A DNA stretch of 64,000 nt from Udeniomyces pyricola (taxonomy: Eukaryota > Basidiomycota > Tremellomycetes > Cystofilobasidiales > Mrakiaceae). Within the stretch, counting starts at the first letter, position 1. Each line of letters begins with the position of its first letter. The notes under the pieces are model-generated. The model did not search any database, had not been told where the DNA came from, and worked only from the letters and a program-made list of their open reading frames with translations. Positions 49,351 through 59,663 of this stretch are shown here, one piece after another. The stretch covers positions 767,859 through 831,858 of the forward strand of contig BCIK01000009.1 in the NCBI GenBank assembly GCA_039545295.1, in the 5' to 3' direction. A program made the translations under genes and the position numbers.

Positions 49351-51570
49351 ATGTTACTCAACATCCTCCCCTTATTCGCCGCTCTAGGCACAGTCCTTCC
49401 CACCCTTGTATCGGCGGGCGGCATGTTTGATGCCCCCGTCATTGCCATCTCTGCAAAGAACTTTGACAAGGAGGTTCTCGCCGAAGATGTCAGTCTTGGC
49501 CATTCTTCATCCATCCCTCATGTCACCAGTCTGTCCGCGCAAACTGACCCCACCCTTTTTTACCCTCTCTTCTTCACTTTCCTTGGGCTCTCTTCAAGAA
49601 AATGAGCATGGTTGCGTTTGTCGCTCCTTGGTGTGGATAGTACGTGTGACAGATCACATCTCATCCAGTCTCGCTCAGGCAGAGACATCACGACGTGATT
49701 AGTTTCCGTCGTTGCCCAGCTTTGTTTCGCTGCATTTCCATTCCCTCCCCATGGTTTATCTTACCCATTCAACCTTACCATTTCGTTCAATCTTTGTCCT
49801 TTTCGCGATTTTCGACGACATAGCTGCAAATCTCTTGCTCCCGAATACGCCGCCGCCGCCAAATCCCTGCACCCTCTCGTTCCATTCTATACCGTCGATT
49901 GCGACGAGGCGTCCAACAAGGCGCTCTGCGGCCGTTACGGCGTCGAAGGGTTCCCTACCATCAAGGGCTTCACGCGAGGAGGCAAGATCCCACCCAAGGA
50001 CTTCACGGGCGAGAGGAAGAAGGGACCCTTGGGAGGTTGGGCCGGAAGCATGGTCTCGGACCGCGTCAAGAAGCTTACGTTCCCCAAGCAAGGAGGCATC
50101 GGCGGCGAGGAAGCGTATCGTGAGATTGCCAAGTTTCTCAAGCAGGTGAGAAGGCTTAACCAAGACAAGAAGAAGAAAGGAAGAAAAAAAAAAGAGGCAG
50201 AAGAAAAGGACATTTCTTTGGATCTTGTTTCTTGCTTCCTTCTTATCGTTATGCGCTTCTTGTTTTTTTTTTCTTCTTTTCTGTTTTTTTTTTTTCTCGT
50301 GTGGGCGGATGCTGAGAGAATCTGACCGACAAAAGAAGATCAAGGGCTAATCCAAACTGCCATGGTACATGCGGCTTTCTCTTCCCCTCCCTCCCCCCCC
50401 CCACCCTACCCCATCTCTTTCTTCTCTAAAATCAGGACCCTTCGAAACCACATGCGCTTCTCATCCACCCTGCTGCTGCCAGCGTACCCATGATGTGGAA
50501 GACTCTCTCTCAACGACACGCCGGCACGACGTTTGGCTTCATCCGCGACGCCCAGGGAGCCGTGCGAGAGAAACTCAACTTGTCCTCGGCATCCGAGCCC
50601 AAACCTCGTATCGTCATGTGGACCCCTGGAAAGGGCCTCGAGGAGTTTACGACGTACGATGGTGAGACCTTGGGAATGGAATGTGGAGAGATGGTGTCGT
50701 GATGACGTCGATAAAGAAGTAACATGGGAGGACGTGGATTTCTGCGCGTCTCGGAGCGAAACTGTTTTCCAGATGCTGACGAAGTTGATTGGTCTTGTCT
50801 GCCCACGTTTTCCTCCACAAGGTATCCTGAAATTTGAATCCCTGCACGCTCACTTTGGTGGTGCTTCCTCTACCTCCTCTTCGTCGCCTTCGCCTTCGTC
50901 TACTGCAACTTCCTCGGCGTCTTCGACGACGACGACGACGACGACGACTGGATCCCCGGTCCCAAATGCCAGCGCACTCCGAGCTCAAGCGGCACGAGAA
51001 AAGGCTGAACGGCGATGGCTCGAAGAAGAACGTCGCGATGCGGAGCGTCGAGCGAAGCTCGAAGCTAAGAATGCGGCGGCGGCAGCAGCAGCAGTTCGAC
51101 AAGCTCAAGAAGAAGAAGAGGAGAAGGGGCAATCGACGACGGGTGGAACAAAGACGGAAGAAGGACAAGAGGCCGAACCGGCGACACCTCCTCGATATCC
51201 TGGTCGTGGGGAGGAGTTGACGGTCGACGACAATCAGGTTGCTGCCCCAGAACCGGCTTCACCACCTGTACAACCTTCACCCAGCGATACAGATTCGATA
51301 GGAAGCAGTGAAGCCTCATCTACAGCGGCCGGTAGGTTGGTGTCGCTTTTGACGTCAGAGCAAGAGGAGCTTCTCAAGTCAGCGAGTGGAGAGGATAGTG
51401 TTGTGATGGAAGCTAACGTAGGGGGACCGGATGAGGAAGTCATTCCGGACCTCGAGGAGGATAAGGAGTTCGAGACCGAGTTGTTTCCGATGCGGCAAGA
51501 TGGATCGAACGTTGGAGATGAGACGATCGTGAGCAGTGATGAGGGAAGGAGGAAGCGAGAGGAACTCTGA
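49351..51570 (+). CDS. Protein disulfide isomerase-like protein, one CGYC thioredoxin domain
   Basis: Exons 49351-49488, 49599-49639, 49824-50145, 50436-50661 and 50822-51570, giving 491 residues. A signal peptide (about 1-22, MLLNILPLFAALGTVLPTLV and on) marks it for the ER. The active site APWCGYCKSLAPEY (Cys 58 and 61) is split by intron 2 between the Tyr and the second Cys. The cis-Pro region GVEGFPTIKGF follows. This matches Mpd1/P5-like oxidoreductases that form and isomerise disulfides during secretory folding. A second, non-catalytic thioredoxin-like part covers about 170-250. After it come a Thr/Ser-rich linker, a long charged coiled-coil stretch (REKAERRWLEEERRDAERR) and an acidic tail. 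It ends in REEL, which fits the relaxed ER-retention pattern. The start is the first ATG before the signal peptide. Confidence 0.88.
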
Positions 51571-52128
51571 GGGGAAGGGGATATATATATATATATATAT
51601 ACGTGTATATCATATCATGTTTCACGGTGTTACTGTACCCTTGGTAGTACAATGTCACGGCGTGTATGTGAGTGTGTGTTAGAAAACAACAACAAGTTGG
51701 TTGGGCCTCATATGGTTTATACAGATATGCAGATGAAATCGAAAGGATAGTAGTAGTCGTTTGTCATTAATCTGGCAATTCGATCTACAATATTTACATA
51801 TCCGCCGTTCAATCACTTATCACGACACGCGCGGGCTTTCGTCCAATTCTCATCTGCATATATGCACGTCATAGCCTGTTTTCCGGGTGCCCCTTAATAA
51901 AGACATCGCCTTGCTGTCTGGAGGGACGCGAGTGTGCGTCGTAGTACCGGTGCGTCCGTATATGAGACTACGCGATCTAGCTGATGGACGAAATCCAGGG
52001 CTCCTCCATCCATCACCACTTCGGCACCCCTCCTCCATCTGATATCTGACGTTTTAATCTGGTCATCCATCAGCCATCTCTCCCCCCCCCCCCTTCCCCA
52101 CACCCTTCCCTTGCTCATTTCCTTCCGC
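51571..52128. other. Intergenic region
   Basis: About 560 bases between two plus-strand genes. It contains a (TA)n run at 51580-51602 and a C-run at 52083-52093 shortly before the next start. No gene seen. Confidence 0.5.
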
Positions 52129-54151
52129 ATGCCATCCGAATCAGCAAACTTTCGAACCCATATCACCAAACTTCAGACGCTCCGTCGATTGCGCAGAGCT
52201 CGATACGCCTTACTCCACAAGAACCGTACCTTGACCATCGACCCCGGTATCATCTCTCTCATCATCGAGCAAGGCGCCAGTGAAGACGCGACCGAACGCG
52301 AATGCCTCAAGTCACTGAGCAGGATGTGGTCCGAACAACAAGCTTGCTTGGATGAGATGCAGGATCGTCTTTGGAGAAGGCATTTCAAGACGTGGGAAGT
52401 CACGAATATGTTGAGGCAGTTGAGTCACGACTTGAACACCGATTTTGTGTATGTCGAGGAGGAATTGAAGAAGTTCAATCCGGTCACGCGCGATGATGAG
52501 GTGGAGAAGGAAGAGAAAGAGGGGGAGGGGGAGAAGGACCAGGAAATGGACGAGAGCGAGGGTGATGGGTCGGAATCCAGTGAGGAAGAGGAAGAGGAGG
52601 AAGAGGAGGAGGAAGAAGAGGAAGAGTCAGAATCAGACGAGAAAGCTGAGGCATTCCTCGAGAGTCTTAAACCGAACGTGAGGGTATGGCCAGACTCGGA
52701 TGATTCAGATCGGTACGACTCAGGTCTGAACGATCTAGGCGACCGAATCAGGAGTGACGTGTACGCCAGTAATGCTAGCCGCATCGACGACAGCGACGAC
52801 GACATCGACGACATCGACAACCCTACGACTGCTACTACCAACGCTACAACCAATGCTACTGCCACTGCTACTACCGTCAAAGCTATAGACCCTGCGATCC
52901 CATCAAGGGAATTACCCAAACCACCCATCTCTAACTCGCGAGGGGAATTATCCAATCCTAAAGGGCCAGCGGACGCCTCGGTCGAACGCGTGCGGAGGTT
53001 CAGCCAAACATTTGACAAGTGGAGAGCCAACGCTCCTGCACCCTTACCAGCCCTACCATCTCACGTCGCTCCTACCCATCCGAACGGTGCGAGTTGGAAA
53101 GGAAAAGGACGGGCGAGCGATATCGGCGTAAGTCTCGACTTTCTTTCACTTGATCAATCGTCTTCTTCCATCCAACTCGGTTGGGGGGAATCGTAATGGA
53201 TCATCATATGATTCTTTCCTCTTCTTTTTTCCCTTGAAGAAGGAGGAAAACGATCCCTTCACTCCTTGCTTCCTCTCATCAATGAAATTGACCTTGGGAT
53301 TGATGGTTATCATTCTCTACGCGTTTGCGTTTCCTTGGTCGCGTGCTCCATTCCATGATTCGTCCTGTATCCTCTTCTTTTCTCTCTCTCTATCTCTCTT
53401 TCCAAAGCCTTCGACTCTACCCTTCTCCACCACCGCCCCTACTACCACTACTACCACGACCACTACTACCACCTCAACCTCAGCGTCGACCTCCAAGCCG
53501 ACTGCCAACCCGTTCCTCCTCCCTAGTTCCCTCATCGACCTCTCGACGAATCCCGAAGGAATCCTGATCTCATCCGACCATCTCCGTCATGTCTCATCGA
53601 CGAACCATGGATCCTCAAGCCGAGGCGAAACATCAACCCGTTCAAATACCACTCACGCACCCATCGATATCCCCCCTTTCGCTACAGCTCTGAATAGTAC
53701 AGCTTTCCCTGACCAGAAATCATCATCATCATCTTCTTTGATTCCCATCAATCTAATCACCACGAATCAACCTCTCAACAAACCTCTGTTGCATTCTAAG
53801 AAACCTCGTCATTCTGCCCCTCAACCTCTCACCACGACCACCACCATTCCCAATCCTTCCTTCTCTAACCATCTTCCTCTTTCCACTGCTACTACCACCA
53901 CCACCAACACCACCACCACCACTGTGATTGTCGAACCTAGTCCGTTCAACCCGCTCGCCAACGCGAGTTCGAAGCGGCGTCGGTACAACGAAGTCAAAGG
54001 GGGTGGTAAGAAGGGCGAGTTCTTTAAGCGGTTGAGGACGGAAGGGGATGATGTCGAAGGGGATGAGAGCAGTAGTAGTAATGGGAGTAGTGGAGAAGAG
54101 GATGAAGGGAGAAGGAGGAGGAGAGGGGGTGGAAGATTGTCGTTGTCGTAA
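52129..54151 (+). CDS. Unrecognised acidic, probably nuclear protein
   Basis: Exons 52129-53127 and 53408-54151, giving 580 residues. I do not recognise a family. The first 125 residues look folded and helical (FRTHITKLQTLRRLRRARYA, then SLIIEQGASEDATERECLKS, and a Trp-containing helix WRRHFKTWEVTNMLRQL). A long acidic block with 15 consecutive Glu follows at about 155-178. Next come Asp/Ser and Thr/Ala repeats, a Thr-rich run at the start of exon 2, and a basic KKGEFFKRLRTEG with KRRR and RRRRRGGGR near the end, which could serve as nuclear localisation signals. The intron has donor GTAAGT and acceptor CAAAG, phase 0. The acidic and basic composition suggests a chromatin or RNA-related protein, but that is only inference. 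Confidence 0.68.
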
Positions 54152-54941
54152 GGATGTGAGTCGATGGAATGGGAGGGAGGGAGGGACATGAGGAATGCGA
54201 TTGGATGTAGAGAGAGAGAGAAAGGGAGGATTGATGTTAAGGGGAATAGAGAAAGAGAGGGAATGGAAACGAGGCTAGTGTGTGTGTGTGGATGGATGGA
54301 TGCGTATGTAGATATTATATCATGGCCTCCAATTTACCCCCCCCCCCCCCAAAAAAAAAAGAACTGATTTGTGCAAATCGATACGCTCAAATAATAACTC
54401 ACTAAGAAGCCAAACCGAACCGAACTGGCCTAAATGCACATATAAAGACGCGCCGTAAAGGTTGACCTGCAAATCGAATACTTACTTAGCTTTTGATCAA
54501 TGTACATCGTAAAGTTTGAGATACAGGATGACTCAATCGTCTCACTCTCACCTGAAAGAATCACTAATTGATCACTCATGCTTGTGTGTGTGTGTGTGTG
54601 TCACAAGAAGAAGAAGAAGAAGAAGAAGAAGNTGGGGGGGGGGGGGGGGAAGGGCGTTTCACTCATGATCTATTGCCGAGCATACAGTACATATATAGTA
54701 TGACTCAGTATCTGGATAAGTTAGTCTTCATGCCATCTGATGGCTCGATTAAACGCCGTTCCATCCATACACAGAACCATCGATGAACCTCGATCCAACC
54801 GACCTATCCAGGCCATCTCCCAAACATACCCCTCTTTATCACCCTCATCATCCTCCTCCTCTTCCTCGGTCTCGTCCTCAAGACATAATTTAAAAAAAAA
54901 AAGACGTTCTCGGCGTCGTTTATTCCCATGAACACATAGTT
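54152..54941. other. Convergent intergenic region rich in simple repeats
   Basis: About 790 bases. It contains a C-run joined to an A-run at 54341-54360, a (GT)n at 54584-54600, and a GAA run followed by an N and a G-run at 54607-54649. No gene seen; parts may be poorly assembled. Confidence 0.5.
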
Positions 54942-55037
54942 TTAGTCTCGCCTGGCCTTGTTGGCCAAAGCAGCTTCTTTCGAGACCTTGGCGAGAGCGT
55001 CAAAGGCGACTTGGGTCCCCCCAAAGATATCGAGCGC

Positions 55038-55091
<54 letters not shown>

Positions 55092-57768
55092 AGAAGAAGA
55101 AGAGAAGGGGAAAGAAACAAAGGGGAGTTATGGAATGGGTGAGAGAAGTGGATGGGATGAGGTGTATAGGGAGGAGAAGAGAGGAGGTAAAGGGGGAGGT
55201 TAGAGATGTTTAAGGGGGGTGTCAACTTGGCTGATTTCCATGAACGAGTCGATTGTTGCGAAGAATGGGGAAAGGAAGGAGGCAGAGATGGGGACCAAAG
55301 AAAAAAAATAAGGGGGGGGGGGGAGAGCTACGTACGAGCCAAACGTCAGGTCGACCTTGCCGTTCGAGAGTTTCGACACGAGCGCGAGGTCCGTGATGTC
55401 TTAGTTTCAGGAGAACGAGACAGGTTTGGAAAGACGTGAGATAACAAGGTGAGAGCGAGAGAGGAGGTCAACGCAAACACGAAAAAAAAGGCGAGGGAGG
55501 GGGGGGGGGGTCCAGAAGAAAGTACAAAGGGGGGGGAGTTTGGATAGGTCAAGATCGAGCCTAGACACGTGCGATTCGCAAAGAAAGGGAGGGGGGGGGG
55601 GAGGGGCGGAAAAGGGTCGAGTTTACCTTTAGCACCTCCAGCGTACGTCGTTGGGATCGTCACCCACTCCCCGAGTTCTGATGGGAAACAAAACGCGTCG
55701 TCGAAGAAAGAAACGAAAGAGGAAAAACGAGGGAGGTCAGAATTGGGTTTTGTTTTTGGGAAGGGGGGGGGGGGGGGGGGGGGTTCGAATGAAGGGGAGT
55801 TAAAGAGTCAGGTGTGCGTTTTGTCTTTCTCTGTCCCTTTATGTGGAGAGTATCTGAGTTGGATGGGTGGATAAGTGTTTGGTGGATATCCTCGAGGGGA
55901 TATCGAGGAAAGGAATCATAACTCCTCCAATAAGGAAGAATCAGGAGGAACCAAAAAAGGCGGGGCACCGGGGAGTTTTGAAGAAGGCCAGGCATAGAGC
56001 GAGAGAGTTGAGAGAAAAGAAGAAGAAGAAAAAAAGGCAAAAAGAGAGAGAAGAAGGAAGCCAACTCAACTCGTAACGAGGTCTTCGTCGATCCCTTGAC
56101 ACAACCCTTCGACGTCGGCCGCATGAATCAAAAACTCGGAGCAGTACTCGGCCAAGAGATCGAGAGTGGTTTGGGTGACGTCGAGATCGGTGAGGTCTTG
56201 CCATTTGTTCATGGCAACGACCCAACGGTCCCCTCGCTTTCGACAGCTAAAGAACAGACAAAAAGAAAGAAAGAAAAAAGTAAGGAAAGAAGATTATGAG
56301 CGAGCGAACAAAGAGGTTAAGAGGATGGAAACGAGGAAATGGTTATATATATATAAAGGCGATTCTCAAATGCCATGTTTGTCCCTGGTCATTTCTCCGA
56401 CTCGATCCACTCCTTTTTCTTCGTCATCTTTCTCTGCATTGACCAGAAATAGGAGAACTCCCTGCCTTGCAAATGAAAAACGGACGAACCTGACGTCGAC
56501 GACCAACCGATCCTTCCCGACGATAGCCGAGATCTCCTGCAGACGCGTCAGCGAGAACTTGGCGTTTGGGAAGAGGTGCGACGTCACGATGACCTTTTTT
56601 GGACAAAAGAAGAAGGAAAGGGTTGGTTGTGTTTAGAGTAGGGATTTGAGGAATGATTGGGTTGTAGTTAATTGAGTGAGTCAAGTTTGGAGGGGAAGAG
56701 GGGGGGGGGGGGTTTCGTCACTTCGATGCTTGTTAAAGCGTTTTTTCTTCTTTTCTTCTTCTTCTTCTTCGTCTTCCTCCTTTCCTTCGAGTGACGAATG
56801 GATGATATTTTTCTGAAGGACATACCTTGGAAGCACCGGCATCGATCCACTCCTGAGCGTTCTTTTCGTTGATACCACCTCCGACTTGAAGACCGTCTAC
56901 GCAGATCGACCAAGAGAAAGAGGAGAGAGGAGATATGAGTTCCAAACGAGCCTCAATAGGGTCTTTGATATTTCGCATCTCTTCCATCTCGTTCTCCGTA
57001 TGGTTCCAAACGAATAAAAAAAAAAACTCCCAGCAAGAAATTGTCGTTCCGGGAGAAACAGACAGAGAAAAAGGAAAAAGGAAAAGAAAGCAGAAAATAC
57101 ACACTGGGCCAGCAGAAGAGGGCTTCTCGAGCAGCCTCGTCGTTGTTAGGTCCCAGCTTGATGACGTGCCCGCCGAGGAGCGAGTGAGCGCGGTAGAGAG
57201 AAGCATAGTATGCCGGTCGTTGTCTGGTGAGAGCCCAAGCGAGTGATGTGACGTGTGATGAGTGCAAGTAGAGTGTGGGGTTGAGTTGAACAGTGAGGGA
57301 TGGTTAGAGAAATGAGAAATGAGAAATGAGAAAGAAAAGAGAAGACTGGTCGGCGTAGGAGGAGGAGGAGGAGTGCTGCGAGGAATCGTCTAGTCTCCGC
57401 TTGGACGCGTCCTTTCGTCCTCTTTCTTCCTTTGCGCTCTGTCTCTGTCTCTGTCTCTGTCTCTGTCTGGTTTTCTCTCTCTCTCTGCCTCTCGATCTCT
57501 TTGTATTTCCCCTGCTGTGTTCTCTGCATGACGCCCTTGTCGGTTGATGAGAAACACATTGGGAGAGAGAGAAAAGGCGTTTGGGTTGGGTGGACGCGAC
57601 GATGACGATGATGGACACTGACTCGCTGACAAAGTTGGTCTTGAGCTCGGCGGCGTTGTCGTGATGATCGGTGAGGGTGCCGCCGACGATCTGTTTGACA
57701 AGTCCGGCGTGAAGATCGATACAAGGTCGGAATTCGCTCGAGCGTTGGTGAGGAGTGGAGGGGGACAT
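54942..57768 (-). CDS. HIS6: ProFAR isomerase, histidine biosynthesis
   Basis: Exons 57768-57623, 57223-57105, 56896-56826, 56593-56490, 56246-56071, 55677-55627, 55399-55336 and 55038-54942, giving 275 residues. HIS6 performs the fourth step of histidine synthesis, the Amadori isomerisation of ProFAR to PRFAR, as a cytosolic TIM barrel. Visible landmarks are [19 protein letters not shown] at the start (with the catalytic Asp), [82 protein letters not shown] and TTYAGGAKG. This is the eukaryotic form with its typical asparagine-rich phosphate loop. The last intron has 40 A on the plus strand next to the acceptor, a 40-T polypyrimidine tract on the coding strand. Divergent from COX12, with 344 bases between start codons. 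Confidence 0.95.
55041..55080. repeat. A40 homopolymer at a splice acceptor
   Basis: Forty consecutive A on the plus strand, directly before the last HIS6 exon on the minus strand, where it forms an unbroken T tract ending in AG. Length errors are likely in such a run. Confidence 0.85.
55763..55783. repeat. Poly-G run in a HIS6 intron
   Basis: A run of 21 G on the plus strand (C on the coding strand) in the HIS6 intron between the fifth and sixth exons. Shorter G-runs occur at 55311-55323, 55499-55510, 55590-55602 and 56700-56712, all in HIS6 introns. Confidence 0.8.
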
Positions 57769-58112
57769 GAGGGGTTGATGTGGTGTGTGTGTGTGTATGC
57801 GCGTGTGTGCGTGTGTGTGTGTGAGGGGACTGGAGGAGGGACTTGCTGCAGCTACCAGTTAGGCCTACCAGTCACACAAGCTCCGTTGGCTGGGCTGAGC
57901 TGGCTGGGCTGAGCTGGCTGGCTGGCTGGCAGCGTGGCTTATTTAGTAGACGCACGCTTAACATCAAGCGCTCAAGCGCTCACTCACAAGAGACAGCTTA
58001 GAGAGAGCTCTCGCTTTCCCATCCCCCCCCCCCCTCTCCCTCTTTCCCCCCTTTGCCCTCATCCCCCCTCCTTCTCCCATCCATCCAACCCCCCCGTATA
58101 TCCCTCATCACC
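57769..58112. promoter_or_regulatory. Bidirectional promoter region, HIS6 / COX12
   Basis: Only 344 bases separate the two divergent start codons. The region holds a GT-rich tract (57783-57825), a tandem GGCTGGGCTGAGCT repeat (57888-57930), short ACTCAC/CAAGCG words and a C-run before the COX12 start. Both promoters must lie here. Regulation is inferred from position only. Confidence 0.6.
57888..57930. repeat. Tandem GGCTGGGCTGAGCT x2 followed by (GGCT)n
   Basis: Two perfect 14-base copies at 57888-57901 and 57902-57915, then three and three-quarter GGCT units. It lies midway between the HIS6 and COX12 starts. Confidence 0.85.
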
Positions 58113-59663
58113 ATGTCTCAGGACCAGCAGCAGGAAGAGTCAGTCGCACTCTTCCCTCTTGTCTTTTCCAACGCACCAGCTGACTCCCTGTCGATATCCT
58201 TCCCCCACTCGCTCTCCCTCTCCCTCTCTCTCTCTCCTCTTCTCAGAGTCGTCGTGCGTTCTCTCTCTCTCTTCCCTGCTCTCTCCTTCGCTCCTCGTTC
58301 TCCACCTGTGTCGCTTCATCTTCCTCCCTTTCCTTCTCTGCCTTCATCTCATCAACTGATCACGCTCCTATTCACTCCATCTCCTTGGACCAAACGTGCT
58401 CGTGTACTCTTTCTCAGCTCCGAACCGCCGGATTCGAGTCAGTCGCGTTTCCCTTCTCGCTCGGCCTTCTCCCCCCTCCCCTTTGGGCGAACCAACGACT
58501 GCCCTTGCGTCGTCGGCTCCACCTCGCCGCGAGCTTCAATCGATCTAGCCTGCCCATGCCCATGCCTCCTACCTTGGAGGGATCGGCGGCCCAGAACCTT
58601 CTCCACGAACTGACCCGTTTCTGTGCCCATTCTTCTCTCTTTATCCTCGATGTCCATCTTGCAGCGCTCGATTCCCCCAGGTAAGCCTGTCCCCGCTCGC
58701 CGGCTCCTTTGTTCACGGAGCTCGTCTTTTGCTCACGCTCTGCCACGATCGTCGTCTCATTGCGCCCTCTGACGCTCTATATATTTCCCTCTCTTTCTCC
58801 TCTCCCTCTACTCATCATTGTCGATCCTCCAGACCAACCAGACCGTTCGTTTGATTTGAGTCTTCATTGTACGCGAGAGGGATGCCAAAAGGGTGCTCAA
58901 GCCGGAGATGGGGGAAAGCTAACGATTATACCCTGAACGTCTACTCACCGGGTTTGTTGGATCGGATTTGAATTCCATCAGAGACACTGGTCAGTGCGCG
59001 CCCTATTGTATCGTCGGCAATGGTCCGGGGCTCTATCGTTTTCTTTCATCCTCTTGACTGATCTAATCCCCTTGTTTTGCTTTTCCTGTGGCTTTTTTTC
59101 CTTGTCTTTTGGCGTGTCGTTCTTTGTTTGGGTTGAATCCCGATGCTCGTTCTTTCCCCTTGTCTGACATCAGCTGGCAAAACTACGTTGACTACCACAA
59201 GTGTGTCAACGCCAAGGGAGAGGACTTTGCCCCGTGCAAGCAGTTCAAGAGGACTTTCACCTCGCTTTGCCCTAACGGTGGGTCCTTTGGGTCGTTGCGT
59301 CGGGCTTTCGTTGGAGGCGGAGGATCGTGGCGTAGAGAGCCCGAGGGGTTGAGAGGAGTGGAAGGGTTAGGGAAGGACAGGAGACCAGTGCTTTCTTTTT
59401 GGAGTTTGAGCAAGGGTACTGACCAGTCTTAATTGGGCGTCGATGATGGGCTGCTGCTGATGTTGCTCTCGTTGTTTTCAGGCTGGGTCGACAAGTGGAA
59501 CGACCAGATTGACGAGGGAACCGTAAGCAACTGTTTTGTTTTTTTAGCTTTCCTGTCCCACGGATGCGTTTAAAAACGGAATGTTGGTGTGGTGCTGACC
59601 ATGTCGAAACGTTGATCAATTGTGTTTTGGATGGATTAGTTCCCCGCCGACTTGTCTCCTTAG
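58113..59663 (+). CDS. COX12: Cytochrome c oxidase subunit VIb, nine exons including five microexons
   Basis: Exons 58113-58138, 58247-58253, 58418-58437, 58665-58680, 58833-58844, 58982-58989, 59174-59277, 59482-59522 and 59640-59663: 26, 7, 20, 16, 12, 8, 104, 41 and 24 nt, total 258 nt, or 85 residues plus stop. This is the normal size for Cox12, a small intermembrane-space subunit of complex IV. The assembled middle reads LRTAGFDARFPQTNQTRHCW, as expected for the family. The CHCH twin motif is complete: C-x9-C (CWQNYVDYHKC) and C-x10-C (CKQFKRTFTSLC), which form two disulfides through Mia40. All introns are GT..AG, 108-227 bases each, and sum to about 1.3 kb. The 7-nt exon is the least certain. 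The others are each needed for frame and family sequence. Confidence 0.9.
58247..58253 (+). other. 7-nt microexon of COX12 (AGTCGTC)
   Basis: It sits between TTCTCAG and GTGCGT. It is the only segment I found between the first and third exons that restores frame with consensus borders, adding E/V/V codons. A shorter 4-nt version with donor GTCGTG is possible. Confidence 0.65.
58418..58437 (+). other. 20-nt microexon of COX12
   Basis: Between TTCTCAG and GTCAGT. It encodes LRTAGF and the first two bases of the Asp codon. Confidence 0.88.
58665..58680 (+). other. 16-nt microexon of COX12
   Basis: Between CTTGCAG and GTAAGC. It completes GFDARFPQ in frame. Confidence 0.9.
58833..58844 (+). other. 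12-nt microexon of COX12
   Basis: Between CCTCCAG and GTTCGT. It encodes exactly TNQT, phase 0 on both sides, so skipping it would delete four conserved residues without a frameshift. Confidence 0.9.
58982..58989 (+). other. 8-nt microexon of COX12 (AGACACTG)
   Basis: Between CCATCAG and GTCAGT. It encodes RH and the first two bases of the first CHCH cysteine codon. Without it the frame is lost. Confidence 0.9.

Noticed and set aside
52425..53030. Minus-strand 201-codon frame rich in Ser
   Set aside because: Mirror image of the acidic block of the plus-strand gene at 52129; no independent support.
55021..55203. Poly-Lys open frame and A40 run as a retroposon tail
   Set aside because: The run is the polypyrimidine tract of a HIS6 intron on the other strand; no element ends or target duplications are seen.
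57783..57825. GT-rich tract as a Z-DNA or regulatory element
   Set aside because: Plain microsatellite; similar tracts occur at other spacers without pattern.
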